64,000 nt of DNA from an uncultured beta proteobacterium. GTDB taxonomy: Bacteria; Pseudomonadota; Gammaproteobacteria; Burkholderiales; Burkholderiaceae_C. The stretch's first letter is position 1; each line of letters starts with the position of its first letter. Positions 40,738 through 50,729 of the stretch are shown here, in pieces. Below the pieces are notes generated by a model that did no database searches, was not told where the DNA came from, and worked only from the letters and a program-made list of their open reading frames with translations. The stretch is from assembly GCA_903930255.1 (NCBI GenBank), contig CAIYYA010000255.1:1-64000 (forward strand), written 5' to 3'. The position numbers and the translations under genes are program-made.

Positions 40738-41640
40738 GCGGTTTGAGCCGGCTTGGCGCGTGCCCAGCACAGCGGCTCCCACAATCATCAGTGCAGCCAG
40801 TGCCACCGGCCAGCTCAGCGTTTTACCGTTGACCAACAGCAACAGTGCGGTTGAGAGCAAAGGCGTGAGATAGCTCAATATGCCAATATGCCGGGCGTCG
40901 CCGGTTTTCAGTGCTTGGTCCCACAAAAAAAAAGCGGCACCCATCGGCCCAAGACCCATCAGGGTGATGCGCATCCAGTCGTGCAGGTTCAGGCTGGTAG
41001 CGGGTTCGATGAGTGCATGACAAAGCAGCGACAAAAGCCCCGATACCAATGCGAAGCTGCCGATGGCTGCGTTGGGAAATGCTGCGACACGTTGCGTCCA
41101 CAAGGAATAGCTGGCCCAGATGAAGGCCGAACCTAGCGCGCTGACGTAACCCCAGGCGTTGCCACCGGCACCCATCGTTGGGGCGTCACCCAAAATAACC
41201 ACCGCAGCGCCAGCAAAGCCTAATATGGCGGCCAACACATGCGCCGCTCGCCAGGTCAACTGGGGCAAAAATACAGGTGCCAGCAGCACCATCAGCAACG
41301 GCCACAAATAATTCACCAGGTTGGCTTGTAAAGCCGGTGCGTTGCGCAGTGCCAGAAAGAGCAGAAAGTGAAAGCCAAACAAGCCATAAACGCCGAGCAA
41401 CAGCGTTTTAAGCGGCACGCGCCATTGCGCCAGGCGAAAGCCCGACAAGGGTAGCGCAAGCAGACTGCCGATCAAAAGCGCCAAGCCTGTTAGCAGAAAC
41501 GGTGGCACATGTGACAAGCTCACACCCAGCGTGGCCAGGCTGGCCCAAAGCACTATGGCAGCCAGTGCCAGTTGTGTCGCCGGGGGTGCTTTTTTGCTGG
41601 GGGCGCTCAAGCTGTTTGCGCGCTGGAGGAGCGTTGCCAC
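40732..41640 (-). CDS. EamA/DMT-family transporter
   Basis: About ten hydrophobic segments, DMT-type sequence; start may be downstream of the ORF start. Confidence 0.88.
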   Translation of the reverse strand: MATLLQRANSLSAPSKKAPPATQLALAAIVLWASLATLGVSLSHVPPFLLTGLALLIGSLLALPLSGFRLAQWRVPLKTLLLGVYGLFGFHFLLFLALRNAPALQANLVNYLWPLLMVLLAPVFLPQLTWRAAHVLAAILGFAGAAVVILGDAPTMGAGGNAWGYVSALGSAFIWASYSLWTQRVAAFPNAAIGSFALVSGLLSLLCHALIEPATSLNLHDWMRITLMGLGPMGAAFFLWDQALKTGDARHIGILSYLTPLLSTALLLLVNGKTLSWPVALAALMIVGAAVLGTRQAGSNRS

Positions 41641-42650
41641 AGGTTGATGCCGCCTTCGACCGCATGCTGGTCAATGGCGGTCAGCTCATCCGTGGTAAAT
41701 GAAAGCTGCTGCAGTGCGCCAGCCAGCTCGGTAATTTGCTCTGGCCGGCTGGCACCAATCAAGGCCGAAGTTACACGGGTATCGCGCAGCACCCAGGCAA
41801 TGGCCATTTGCGCCAGGCTTTGGCCGCGTGCCAGCGCCATGCTGTTTAAGGCGCGCACGTGCTTGAGGTTGTTCTCGCTCAGGTGTTCGGGCTTGAAACT
41901 TGCACCGCCCGGGCGGTTGATGCGGGCGTCTGCCGGCGTGCCGTTGAGGTATTTGTTGCTGAGCAGACCCTGCGCCAGAGCGCTGAAAGCAATGCAGCCC
42001 ATGCCCGTGTGCGTCAGGGTATCGAGCAGGTCTTCTTCGATCCAGCGGTTGAGCAGGCTGTAGGACGGCTGGTGAATCAAGGCGCTAACCCCCATGCCTT
42101 GCAAAATGGCCACCGCCTCGCGGGTTTTGCTGGCCGAATAACTGCTCACGCCCACATACAAAGCCTTGCCTTGCTGCACGGCGCTGGCTAAGGCGCCCAT
42201 CGTTTCTTCGAGGGGTGTATCGGGGTCAAAGCGGTGGCTGTAAAAAATATCCACGTAGTCCAGCCCCATGCGCTGCAAACTCTGATCCAGGCTGGCCAGC
42301 ACATATTTGCGTGAGCCACCACCTTGCCCATAGGGGCCAGGCCACATGTCGTAGCCCGCCTTGCTGGAAATAATGAGTTCGTCGCGATAAGGCTTGAAGT
42401 CGTGACGCAGGTGCTGGCCAAAATTGCTTTCCGCGCTGCCGCTGGGTGGGCCGTAGTTGTTGGCCAGATCGAAATGGGTGATGCCCAAGTCAAACGCTGT
42501 GCGCAGCATTTCGCGCTGGGTGTTTTGCGGTGTGGCATCGCCAAAGTTGTGCCACAAGCCCAGCGAAATGGCGGGCAGCTTGAGACCACTTTTGCCGCAT
42601 CGGCGGTAAGACATGCTGTCGTATCGGGTTGGATTAGCGTGGTAATTCAT
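41607..42650 (-). CDS. Aldo/keto reductase (L-glyceraldehyde 3-phosphate reductase/YghZ-like)
   Basis: MSYRRCGKSGLKLPAISLGLWHNFG...FDLANNYGPPSGSAESNFG...SSKAGYDMWPGPYG. Confidence 0.92.
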   Translation of the reverse strand: MNYHANPTRYDSMSYRRCGKSGLKLPAISLGLWHNFGDATPQNTQREMLRTAFDLGITHFDLANNYGPPSGSAESNFGQHLRHDFKPYRDELIISSKAGYDMWPGPYGQGGGSRKYVLASLDQSLQRMGLDYVDIFYSHRFDPDTPLEETMGALASAVQQGKALYVGVSSYSASKTREAVAILQGMGVSALIHQPSYSLLNRWIEEDLLDTLTHTGMGCIAFSALAQGLLSNKYLNGTPADARINRPGGASFKPEHLSENNLKHVRALNSMALARGQSLAQMAIAWVLRDTRVTSALIGASRPEQITELAGALQQLSFTTDELTAIDQHAVEGGINLWQRSSSAQTA

Positions 42651-42779
42651 TCAAAGCACTCATTCAATTTACAAGGATAACGCTGCTAGCGTAGCACTTT
42701 TGGCAAAATTGCTGCCGCAATGGGCTTAAGATGCGAGCCTGTCGCTCACATTGCGCTATTTTGAAACGGGATCATTGAC

Positions 42780-43415
42780 ATGGCTGCACCACTCACCAAA
42801 GAAGAAGCTTACGCTCGCTTGGGCTCTATCACCCGCGAAATGCACGAGGCGTTGTCCTTGCTGGGCAACAACCAGTTACAAAGCATCGTTGAAGAGATTC
42901 CCAACGCACGTGATCGGCTCACCTATGTTGGCAAAATGACCGAGGATGCAGCCAACAAGGTGCTGACGCTGGTTGAGCAATCAAAGCCGAGCTGTGATGA
43001 TTTGGCCGTGCGTGGGCGTGAGCTTGGGCAGGCGCTTACGCGCATGGGCGCTTCGGCCGATTTCACCCCTGAGCGCGCGCGCGGCATGATGGTGGTGTGC
43101 AGCAAGTTTGCTGACCGATCTGCCAATTTTGCACAAAATCAAGCGAATGCTTTAAGCGACATCATGATGGCGCAGGATTTTCAGGATTTGTCGGGGCAAG
43201 TGATCAAAAAAGTGGTGGACATCATCAACCGCACTGAAGTTCAATTGGTGCAGTTGCTGCTTGACAGCGCCCCCGGGTCTGAAAAAGCAGCCGACAGTGA
43301 TACGCCAGTCGTGCCGGCCGATGTGCATACGCACAAACTGGACGGTCCACAAACAGCAGATAAAGCGCTCAAGCAAGATGATGTGGATGACTTGCTGGCT
43401 TCGTTAGGCTTTTGA
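42780..43415 (+). CDS. cheZ: Protein phosphatase CheZ
   Basis: ALSDIMMAQDFQDLSGQVIKKVVDIINRTE catalytic helix; C-terminal CheY-binding-type QDDVDDLLASLGF. Confidence 0.9.
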   Translation: MAAPLTKEEAYARLGSITREMHEALSLLGNNQLQSIVEEIPNARDRLTYVGKMTEDAANKVLTLVEQSKPSCDDLAVRGRELGQALTRMGASADFTPERARGMMVVCSKFADRSANFAQNQANALSDIMMAQDFQDLSGQVIKKVVDIINRTEVQLVQLLLDSAPGSEKAADSDTPVVPADVHTHKLDGPQTADKALKQDDVDDLLASLGF

Positions 43416-43428
43416 TTAAGGTTTTAAG

Positions 43429-43806
43429 ATGAATACAAAAGTGGCAGATAGTCAGCGTGTCTTTTCCCGCGTTCCATTTCATGCCCCGGTGAGGCTCGAA
43501 TTGTCCGGCCAAACACGCACGGTCACACTGCTCGACATTGCGCTCAAAGGTGCATTGGTCAGAACGGCAGAGCTGGTACCGCTGACACTGCAGGAGCCGT
43601 GCCGCTTGGTTTTGTCGCTGTCAGAGGGTGACGACAGCATTGAAATGAGTGGCCAGGTGGTGCACCTGGAAGGGCAAAATGTTGGCATCGCGTGTACCGA
43701 TATTGATGTGCTGAGCCTGACCCGCTTGCGCCGTTTGCTCGAACTCAACACCGGCGACGCAGACCTGATGGATCGTGAGCTCTCACACTTGTTTATCAAG
43801 CGCTAA
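43429..43806 (+). CDS. PilZ-domain protein
   Basis: QRVFSRVPFHAPVRLEL...TVTLLDIALKGALV...GIACTDIDVLSLTRLRRLLELN. Confidence 0.87.
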   Translation: MNTKVADSQRVFSRVPFHAPVRLELSGQTRTVTLLDIALKGALVRTAELVPLTLQEPCRLVLSLSEGDDSIEMSGQVVHLEGQNVGIACTDIDVLSLTRLRRLLELNTGDADLMDRELSHLFIKR

Positions 43807-43811
43807 TCTAA

Positions 43812-43876
43812 AGTTGGTAGTTGAAAGTTAGTAGTGGGTAGTTCAACTCAAAACTACCAACTAAAAACTAAAAACT
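43812..43876. repeat. Inverted/tandem AACTA-type intergenic repeat
   Basis: Perfect 11-bp inverted repeat AGTTGGTAGTT (43812-43822)/AACTACCAACT (43852-43862), followed by ACTAAAA-type near-tandem units. Confidence 0.75.
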
Positions 43877-43882
43877 AATAAT

Positions 43883-45076
43883 TCATTGGATATTGCACTC
43901 ATGGCGCAGCAGCGCCAGTGCATCGCTGAGTTTGGCATCGTGGTCACTCAGTAGTGTGGCTTGGGCTTGCGCCACAAAATCTTGCCAGAGTTGTTCAAAA
44001 TCGCTTTGATAGGGCTCAGGTGCGCGCGCGCGGATGAAGTCGCTGCCGAGTTGGGCTTGCAGGCCGCTTTTGCGAATTTTGCGCACCAGGGTGGCTGCCG
44101 CTTTGTCGCTCAGCAGAGCTTTGGGGGCTGTTCCAGCGGCGATGCAAAGCAACAGGGTGAGTACCGTGCTGTCGTCGGTATGGCCTTGGGTTAATTTTTG
44201 CCAGGCTGCTGACTGGTTGCGGTCGTGCTGATCGACTTCGCTCAAGGCGTCTTCGAGCCAGAAGTAGCGCCCCATGAAGGCTGGCAGTTGGTCAAACAGT
44301 TTGCGAATGGGCAACTTGGGGTCGATGATTTTGGGCAGATCGCTATGCACACTTTGCAGCACGCCTTGTACCACCGAGTGCAGTGGTGCCGGTAAATCAG
44401 CTGGCATTGCCAGCACAACAGTAGCAGTTTTTTTGCGCAGGCTCTGAATCATTTTTTCAAACGTGACCCAGTCTGGCATGTCAGGCTGGCGCGTGGCCTG
44501 GGCCAGCAAGGCGGTTCGAATCACGGCTTCGGCGTCGGGTTCGGCGTCGTGCAGGTCATCCGGTGCTAGGCCTAATTGGCTGGCCAGCCAAAAAGCGGCT
44601 TCAACCGTTTGGGCAGCACGGCTGCGCTGTGCAAGTTCAGCTTGATAGTCGGCGTAACCAAGCAGCGACCAGCGCTCGAGCTGGGGAATATGCCGGTCGT
44701 TGAAAGCACCGCGCTCGTTCATGCCAAAGTGGCTGTTTTGCGGCATCACAATGAGTGCTTTGAGCATGTCTGAGCCAGCTTTGGAGCGCGACAGCAGGGT
44801 GTTGTCACGCAGACTCTCAGCCGCTAAGCGCAGGTCGCCCTGGCTGCTGTGTTGCAACGCCAGGCTCACCAGATTGACCAGTCGCTCGCGTGCACGCTCC
44901 AGATCAGGGCGCAAAAACTCGCTGCCAAAATAGCGTGCAATCTGCACCATGCCCTTGGGCGCTTCTACGTCAAAGGCGTCGAGTTTGGCTTGGTTGAGCA
45001 GGCCATGCTGCAAGCCGAAGTGCAGCGCCTGCTCAAAAAACGGCCGCGCGTCAAACAGGGCAACCGGGGCGTTCAT
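43883..45076 (-). CDS. Uncharacterised protein (gene 4 of J-domain operon)
   Basis: 397 aa ORF, TAATG overlap with the upstream gene. Confidence 0.8.
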   Translation of the reverse strand: MNAPVALFDARPFFEQALHFGLQHGLLNQAKLDAFDVEAPKGMVQIARYFGSEFLRPDLERARERLVNLVSLALQHSSQGDLRLAAESLRDNTLLSRSKAGSDMLKALIVMPQNSHFGMNERGAFNDRHIPQLERWSLLGYADYQAELAQRSRAAQTVEAAFWLASQLGLAPDDLHDAEPDAEAVIRTALLAQATRQPDMPDWVTFEKMIQSLRKKTATVVLAMPADLPAPLHSVVQGVLQSVHSDLPKIIDPKLPIRKLFDQLPAFMGRYFWLEDALSEVDQHDRNQSAAWQKLTQGHTDDSTVLTLLLCIAAGTAPKALLSDKAAATLVRKIRKSGLQAQLGSDFIRARAPEPYQSDFEQLWQDFVAQAQATLLSDHDAKLSDALALLRHECNIQ

Positions 45077-45822
45077 TAAATGGCCGACTCTTCGTCAGAT
45101 TCGTCAAGCGCAGCCGGTGTTGCTTTGCCGCGGTCGGTGTCACTGGTCTCAACCTTGCCATCGTCATCGCTGGCTTCTTCATCTTGCTGCCCTAGCTCAA
45201 AGGCGCGTGCTTTGGCACGCAGCACCAACAGCATCTCGATGAACAGATCGGGATTTTTGGTGCGCAGCAGCCAGGCCAGTTGCATCCAGTCTTGGTCGGC
45301 CACCTCGTCCTCATCGAGTTTGGGGCGAGCGTAAGCATTGGCATATAGCTCGTCTTCAGAGACAACACTGCCATCGTCTTCAGCTGCCTCAAAACTGCCG
45401 GTGCGTGCAAAGCTTTCGATGCGGCTCCATTTTTCGTCAAAATAATCGGCCAGCGCTTCGCTGCCACCTTCAAGATCACCGATCGCATTGACAAACTCCA
45501 GTGTGTCGGCGTCGTCACGAAAGATGATCGAGTTGACCATGCCGCGCAAATGGGTGCGGGTCAGGTCGCGGTATTGTTTTTCGATCACCACCGCGCGGGC
45601 GAATTGCTCAGGCGTGAGCATCAGGTTGATGATGGACGACTTGGAGCTGTCGTATTCACGAATCACAGCCAGCACGTCTTTGGGGGGCAACTGCTCGAGC
45701 ACCAGCATCAGTGCATGGTCGCCTTCGGCATCCGCCAGTGCCACCAAGGCGGATTCGGCGCCCACAATGTCGCCAGCCGCAATCAGGCTCTGGGTCTGTT
45801 CAATCAAGGCCAGGTGGTGCAT
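45076..45822 (-). CDS. Uncharacterised protein with acidic C-terminal tail (gene 3 of J-domain operon)
   Basis: 248 aa; MHHLALIEQTQSLIAAGDIVGAESALVALADAEGDHALMLVLEQLPPKDVLAVIREYDSSK. Confidence 0.8.
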   Translation of the reverse strand: MHHLALIEQTQSLIAAGDIVGAESALVALADAEGDHALMLVLEQLPPKDVLAVIREYDSSKSSIINLMLTPEQFARAVVIEKQYRDLTRTHLRGMVNSIIFRDDADTLEFVNAIGDLEGGSEALADYFDEKWSRIESFARTGSFEAAEDDGSVVSEDELYANAYARPKLDEDEVADQDWMQLAWLLRTKNPDLFIEMLLVLRAKARAFELGQQDEEASDDDGKVETSDTDRGKATPAALDESDEESAI

Positions 45823-45834
45823 GGGTGTTCTCTC

Positions 45835-46416
45835 TTATTCTTTGCGGTCAAAACCCTGACCTTCGAGCCAGTTGGCACTGGCTTCGTCGTGGTCAACATC
45901 GTGGTGATGATCGTCATCGGCATCAAAGTCGTGCCCATGGTCCTGATCACGTCGCTGGGTTTTGCCGTGCGCTGTTTCGTCTGAACCCTGTTCGTGGGCC
46001 TCATCGCCGTGTCCATGGTGGTGTGACGAGGGGCGTTGCAGCAAATATTCGAGCGCTGCCGCCACGGTCATGAACCATTCACCTTTTGGCTCTTGCAGAA
46101 CCCCATCGGCCAATTCTTCTGCCCAAGGGGTTAATTGCACGGCGTCAGCCAGGCTGTCCCATTCTGGAAAGTCTTCAGGCTCCAGCGTTAGCACATGCTC
46201 AATGGCTGCGGGTTGTTCGAAATGAAAGCCGCCATGAAAGGCTGCTGCGACCATTTCAGGGTTGATCTCAATCATTTGGCGCAAAAAAGCCATTTGACTG
46301 CGCTTTTCGGCCAGGCGGTGACGCAACACGTCGCGGCCTTCCGAATCGGTGCTGAGGTCGTCAATCTCGGCTTGGTAAGCGCTGCGCAAGTTGCGAAAAA
46401 AAGAAGACATGCTCAT
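45835..46416 (-). CDS. Uncharacterised protein with His/Asp-rich C-terminus (gene 2 of J-domain operon)
   Basis: 193 aa; SSHHHGHGDEAHEQGSDETAHGKTQRRDQDHGHDFDADDDHHHDVDHDEAS. Confidence 0.8.
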   Translation of the reverse strand: MSMSSFFRNLRSAYQAEIDDLSTDSEGRDVLRHRLAEKRSQMAFLRQMIEINPEMVAAAFHGGFHFEQPAAIEHVLTLEPEDFPEWDSLADAVQLTPWAEELADGVLQEPKGEWFMTVAAALEYLLQRPSSHHHGHGDEAHEQGSDETAHGKTQRRDQDHGHDFDADDDHHHDVDHDEASANWLEGQGFDRKE

Positions 46417-46439
46417 GGTGTTGACTTCGAAAGTTGGGT

Positions 46440-46724
46440 TTAGGGAGTGGGCACGATGCGCCGAATATAGTTTTGCCAGATCGTGCGCGCCGTGTCGATC
46501 GGGCTGTCGAGCAAATTGCGCTGCCGATTGTCGTCGTAAGCTTGGCGCTTGCCAGCATCGGACAGCACATCGTAAGCCTCTTGCACCGTGCGAAAGCGTG
46601 CAGGCGCGTCTGGCGCAGCGTTGCGGTCCGGGTGCACAAGTGCGGCTTGTTGGCGAAAAGCCTTTTTGATGTCGGCCAAGCTGGCGCTACTGCGCAGGCC
46701 TAGCGCGGCGTAATGGTCTTGCAT
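46440..46724 (-). CDS. Small J-domain (DnaJ-like) co-chaperone
   Basis: MQDHYAALGLRSSASLADIKKAFRQQAALVHPDRNAAPDAPARFRTVQEAYDVLSDAGKRQAYD with intact HPD. Confidence 0.92.
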   Translation of the reverse strand: MQDHYAALGLRSSASLADIKKAFRQQAALVHPDRNAAPDAPARFRTVQEAYDVLSDAGKRQAYDDNRQRNLLDSPIDTARTIWQNYIRRIVPTP

Positions 46725-46751
46725 GAATCGGGGCTGGGGTGGAGTGGGTGC

Positions 46752-48815
46752 TTATTTTCGCACTTCAACCAAACAGTCGTAAAAAGTCGGTCCGCCGCCC
46801 AGGTCGGTGAGCTTCTGGCTGGTGAGTTGATTGACATTGGTGCCATCCAGACCAAACTTGCGCCACCAGACACCCAGACCGTTGACGACACCTAGGCGCG
46901 CGCGCGCACTGATGTGGGCTTTGCAATGGTGCGTGCCGCGTGCGTTAAACACGCAAACCGTGTCGCCGCTGGCAATGCCGCGTGCGGCAGCATCGGCAGC
47001 GTGCATTTCCAGCAGCGGCTCGCCTTCGATGTCGCGCAAGCTTTTTACGTTGACAAAGCTCGAGTTCAAGAAGTTGCGCGCGGGCGGTGAAATCATGGCC
47101 AAGGGGTAGCTGCTGCAGCTGTTGAACGCTTCGTGATTGGGCACATGATCGGCCAGGCCATCGAGACCCAGCTGTGCTAAGCGCTCGCTAAAAAACTCGC
47201 AGCGCCCGGACGGAGTCGGAAAGTTGCCTTCGGCAAAGGGTGCATCTGGTGTGGGCAGTGTGACAAAACCTTTCGCCAGCAGCACCTCAAAATCAATGCC
47301 CGTGCCAAACGCCTGGCGGCACAGGGTTTCATCGCTGTCGTCAAAGCAGCCATCGGTAAAGCCCATGCGTTGCGCCAATTCGCGAAAAATTTGTGTGTTT
47401 GGCTTGGCTTGGCCAAGTGGCGCGATGGCTGGGCGATTCAGCAACACGTCGGTATGGCCATAGCTGCGATGGATGTCCCAGTGCTCCAGCTGCGTGGTGG
47501 CGGGCAGGATGTAGTCGGCATAGTCCGCCGTGTCGGTTTGAAAGTGCTCCAGCACCACGGTAAAAAGGTCTTCACGCGCGAGGCCTTGCTGCACCTTGGC
47601 GGACTCGGGAGCTACCGCCAGTGGATTGCTGTTGTAAACCACCAATGCCTCAATGGCCGGGCCAAACTCGGCACTGCAGGGGCGCAGCAAGTCGTCCCCC
47701 AGTGTGCTCATATTGATAGCACGCGGAGCACGTCCAGCAAGCAGTTCGGACTGTTGAAGCCAATTTTGTTGAACCGGAAAACTGCCCGAACTCGACAACA
47801 GAACACCCCCTGCGCGGTTGCGCCAGGCGCCAATCAGTGCGGGCAAAGCCGCAATCAGGCGCACCGCATTGGCACCGCCGTGCACGCGCTGCAGACCGTA
47901 GTTCATGCGAATGGCGGCTGGTTGCTGGTTGTTTGCGCAAGCGCCGTAAGCGAGCGCCAGTGCACGAATCTGCTCGGTTTCGATGCCACAAACCAGCGCA
48001 GCGCGCTCAGGCGGCCATTGCAATGCCCGCTCACGCATGGCTTGCCAACCCAGGGTGTAACGCGCTAGGTAGTCGTGGTCGAGCCAGTCGTGGGTGATCA
48101 GCTCGTGCATCAAGGCCAGCGCCAGTGCGCCGTCGGTACCAGGCAGCAGGGCAATGTGCTCGTGGCATTTGTCAGCGGTTTCGCTTTTGCGCGGGTCGAT
48201 GCAGATCAGCTTGGCGCCATTGCGCTTGGCCTGGTTGGCATAGCGCCAGAAATGTAGGTTGCTGCTGATCGAGTTACTGCCCCAGATCAGGATCAGTTTT
48301 GACTGCGCAAAAAATTCGACCCGCATGCCCAGTTTGCCACCCAGCGTGTGCACCAAGCCCTCACCCCCGGCAGCTGCGCAAATGGTGCGGTTCAGCAGTG
48401 AAGCACCGAGTTTGTGAAAAAAGCGCGCGGCGATGCTCTCGCCTTGCACCAAACCCATGGTGCCGGCGTAGCTGTAGGGCAGGATGGCTTGCGGGTTGCG
48501 CGCTGCAATTGCAGCTAGGCGCGTTGCAATGTCGCTCAGCGCGGCATCCCAACTGACCGGCTCAAACTGGCCCGAACCCTTGCTGCCCACGCGCTTCAAG
48601 GGTTGCACGACACGCTCAGGGTGATAGGTGCGCTCGGTGTAGCGCGAAACCTTGGTGCAGAGTGCACCATCGGTGTGCGGGTGGGCCGGGTTGCCTTGCA
48701 CTTTGATGGCGATGCCGCGTTCCACTGTAGTGAGGAGCGAGCAGGTGTCGGGGCAATCGTGTGGGCAAGCACCCAGCACTTGGGTTGATGTGGGGGAATT
48801 TGGTGAATGGGTCAT
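46752..48815 (-). CDS. Molybdopterin-dependent oxidoreductase (formate dehydrogenase/DMSO reductase superfamily) with N-terminal Fe-S motif
   Basis: [14 protein letters not shown]...[44 protein letters not shown]. Confidence 0.92.
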   Translation of the reverse strand: MTHSPNSPTSTQVLGACPHDCPDTCSLLTTVERGIAIKVQGNPAHPHTDGALCTKVSRYTERTYHPERVVQPLKRVGSKGSGQFEPVSWDAALSDIATRLAAIAARNPQAILPYSYAGTMGLVQGESIAARFFHKLGASLLNRTICAAAGGEGLVHTLGGKLGMRVEFFAQSKLILIWGSNSISSNLHFWRYANQAKRNGAKLICIDPRKSETADKCHEHIALLPGTDGALALALMHELITHDWLDHDYLARYTLGWQAMRERALQWPPERAALVCGIETEQIRALALAYGACANNQQPAAIRMNYGLQRVHGGANAVRLIAALPALIGAWRNRAGGVLLSSSGSFPVQQNWLQQSELLAGRAPRAINMSTLGDDLLRPCSAEFGPAIEALVVYNSNPLAVAPESAKVQQGLAREDLFTVVLEHFQTDTADYADYILPATTQLEHWDIHRSYGHTDVLLNRPAIAPLGQAKPNTQIFRELAQRMGFTDGCFDDSDETLCRQAFGTGIDFEVLLAKGFVTLPTPDAPFAEGNFPTPSGRCEFFSERLAQLGLDGLADHVPNHEAFNSCSSYPLAMISPPARNFLNSSFVNVKSLRDIEGEPLLEMHAADAAARGIASGDTVCVFNARGTHHCKAHISARARLGVVNGLGVWWRKFGLDGTNVNQLTSQKLTDLGGGPTFYDCLVEVRK

Positions 48816-49660
48816 GGTGTTGCGTTCTGAATTGCAGGGTTGATTCTGTTGCGCCAGCCCAAGCCACGGGTGGTGCCACCCGGCAGTGCGCCCAGACGCG
48901 GACGGTATTCGCAGCCGATCCAGCCGGGGTAGCCCAGCGTGTCGATCAAGGCAAACAAATACGCATCATTAAGTTCGCCGCTGTCGGGCTCCTGGCGCTC
49001 GGGCACACTGGCAATTTGGATGTGGCCGATGCGTCCCCGGCTCAGATCGCGGCGCAGTTTGCTGGTCACGTCGCCCTCAGACACTTGACAGTGGTACAGA
49101 TCCATCTGGATTTGCAGGTTGGTAACGTTCAATGCATCGAGGACTGCGTGGGCTTGATCTTGCCGGTGCAAAAAATAGCCGGGCATGTCGCGCAGGTTGA
49201 TTGGCTCAAGCAGCAGGGTGACAGCGCAGCGCGCTGCTGCTTCGCAAGCCCAGCGCAGGTTGCCCAGCAACACATTGTGCAGATGATCTCGTGCTATCCC
49301 TGCTGGCATCAAACCGCTCATCACATGCAGGCGAGGGCATTGCAGCGCTGTGCAGTATTCCAGCGCCAACGCCATGCCTTGACGAAACTCGGCTTCACGG
49401 CCTGGCAGACAGGCCAGGCCACGCTGACCGCTGTCCCAGGCGTGTGTGTTTGAGGCACCATTGGTGCCACCGGCTGGTGCATTGAACAGCACTTGCTGCA
49501 AACCATTAACGCGCAGGCGGGCGCTAATTTCGTGGCTCGGCCAGGCGTAGGGAAACAGGTATTCGACCGCAGTAAACCCATCGCGCGCTGCCGCCTCAAA
49601 ACGATCCAGAAAGGCCAGTTCGGGGTATAAAAAACTCAGGTTGGCAGCAAAACGGGGCAT
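48812..49660 (-). CDS. hyi: Hydroxypyruvate isomerase-like sugar phosphate isomerase/epimerase (TIM barrel)
   Basis: [82 protein letters not shown]. Confidence 0.88.
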   Translation of the reverse strand: MPRFAANLSFLYPELAFLDRFEAAARDGFTAVEYLFPYAWPSHEISARLRVNGLQQVLFNAPAGGTNGASNTHAWDSGQRGLACLPGREAEFRQGMALALEYCTALQCPRLHVMSGLMPAGIARDHLHNVLLGNLRWACEAAARCAVTLLLEPINLRDMPGYFLHRQDQAHAVLDALNVTNLQIQMDLYHCQVSEGDVTSKLRRDLSRGRIGHIQIASVPERQEPDSGELNDAYLFALIDTLGYPGWIGCEYRPRLGALPGGTTRGLGWRNRINPAIQNATP

Positions 49661-49674
49661 ATTTCAAACATTCC

Positions 49675-50598
49675 TCAGGTATTTTGCACGGCTTGCCCGT
49701 TGCGTAGGGCGGCTTTGCTGTGCACCAGTTCGTCCACCAGCTGCGTGAGCCAGTCGGCCAGGTCGAGTGTGTTGGCTTGGTCTTGATGAATGTGCAGCAA
49801 CAGTTCGGTGGTCTTGGCCCAGGCCAGTAAGTCTAGCCATTCAATGCGTTGGGCTTCGAGCAGCTTGAATTTGATCAGCACCTTGGCTGCATAGCGAATG
49901 TGACGCTCGGGTGATTGCACAAAGCCCGCGAGGCGCCGGCGCGCGCGCCCAATGGCTGCTGAGACATCGCTAAACGCGCCGCCATGTCCGGGTATGACCA
50001 AACGCGGTGCCAGCGTTTCGATCAAGTCCAACGTCGTTGCGACATCGTCAAAAGCCTGGTCGCCGTCGAGTTCGGGGAAAACCACGCCAAAACCGTTTTC
50101 CCAAAGGGCATCGGCAGAGAGCATGAGTCTTGACTGCGGCTCAAACAAAATGACCGAGTCGGGGTCGTGCCCGGGCGCTGCGTGTACTTGCCAAAGGGCA
50201 TCGCCCAGACGGATTTCGCTGTTCGCCTGCAAGGTGCCGGTATAACTAAATGCCGGACATTGCTGACCGGTTGGGGTGTACGACAAGGCGTGCGGGTTCC
50301 ATGGGCTTACATGCCTGGCTTGTCCTGGTGGAATCAGCGTTTGCATGGCCGGGTAGCGCTGTTGCAGCGCCGCATTGCCGCCACAGTGGTCGCTGTGCAA
50401 ATGGGTGTTGAGCAGCACATCGAGGCTGCGCCCTTGCAACTCGGCTTCAAGCAACGCCAGAGTTTGACTGGCGTGGGTGGCGTAGCCGCTGTCGATCAGT
50501 GCGCAGTGATCTGTGCCGCAGATCAACACGTTATTGCTGGATAACCAGCCGCGCTCAAGCAGCGTCACGCCAGCGGGTAAATGAAAAGTTTGGTGCAT
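49675..50598 (-). CDS. MBL-fold metallo-hydrolase
   Basis: NTHLHSDHCGGNAAL motif and VIPGHGGAFSDV. Confidence 0.92.
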   Translation of the reverse strand: MHQTFHLPAGVTLLERGWLSSNNVLICGTDHCALIDSGYATHASQTLALLEAELQGRSLDVLLNTHLHSDHCGGNAALQQRYPAMQTLIPPGQARHVSPWNPHALSYTPTGQQCPAFSYTGTLQANSEIRLGDALWQVHAAPGHDPDSVILFEPQSRLMLSADALWENGFGVVFPELDGDQAFDDVATTLDLIETLAPRLVIPGHGGAFSDVSAAIGRARRRLAGFVQSPERHIRYAAKVLIKFKLLEAQRIEWLDLLAWAKTTELLLHIHQDQANTLDLADWLTQLVDELVHSKAALRNGQAVQNT

Positions 50599-50729
50599 CG
50601 TTATTCTTGACTAGCAATCAAGTTCAGCCCGCCTTGAGATGAAATCGGTGGGAAGATGAAAACGCAAATCAAAATCCATTTCCAAGCGGATAGAACGTAG
50701 CGAATTGAACGTCATTGAGGGTCAAGACG

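Noticed and set aside
45980-46040. His/Asp codon run as a simple-sequence repeat locus
   Set aside because: Low-complexity coding sequence, not a clean nucleotide tandem repeat; treated as a protein feature.
47700-47745. Additional dispersed-repeat copy in the molybdoenzyme gene (gcttgctggacg)
   Set aside because: Match limited to about 12 nt; encoded peptide does not follow the ALAPV pattern.
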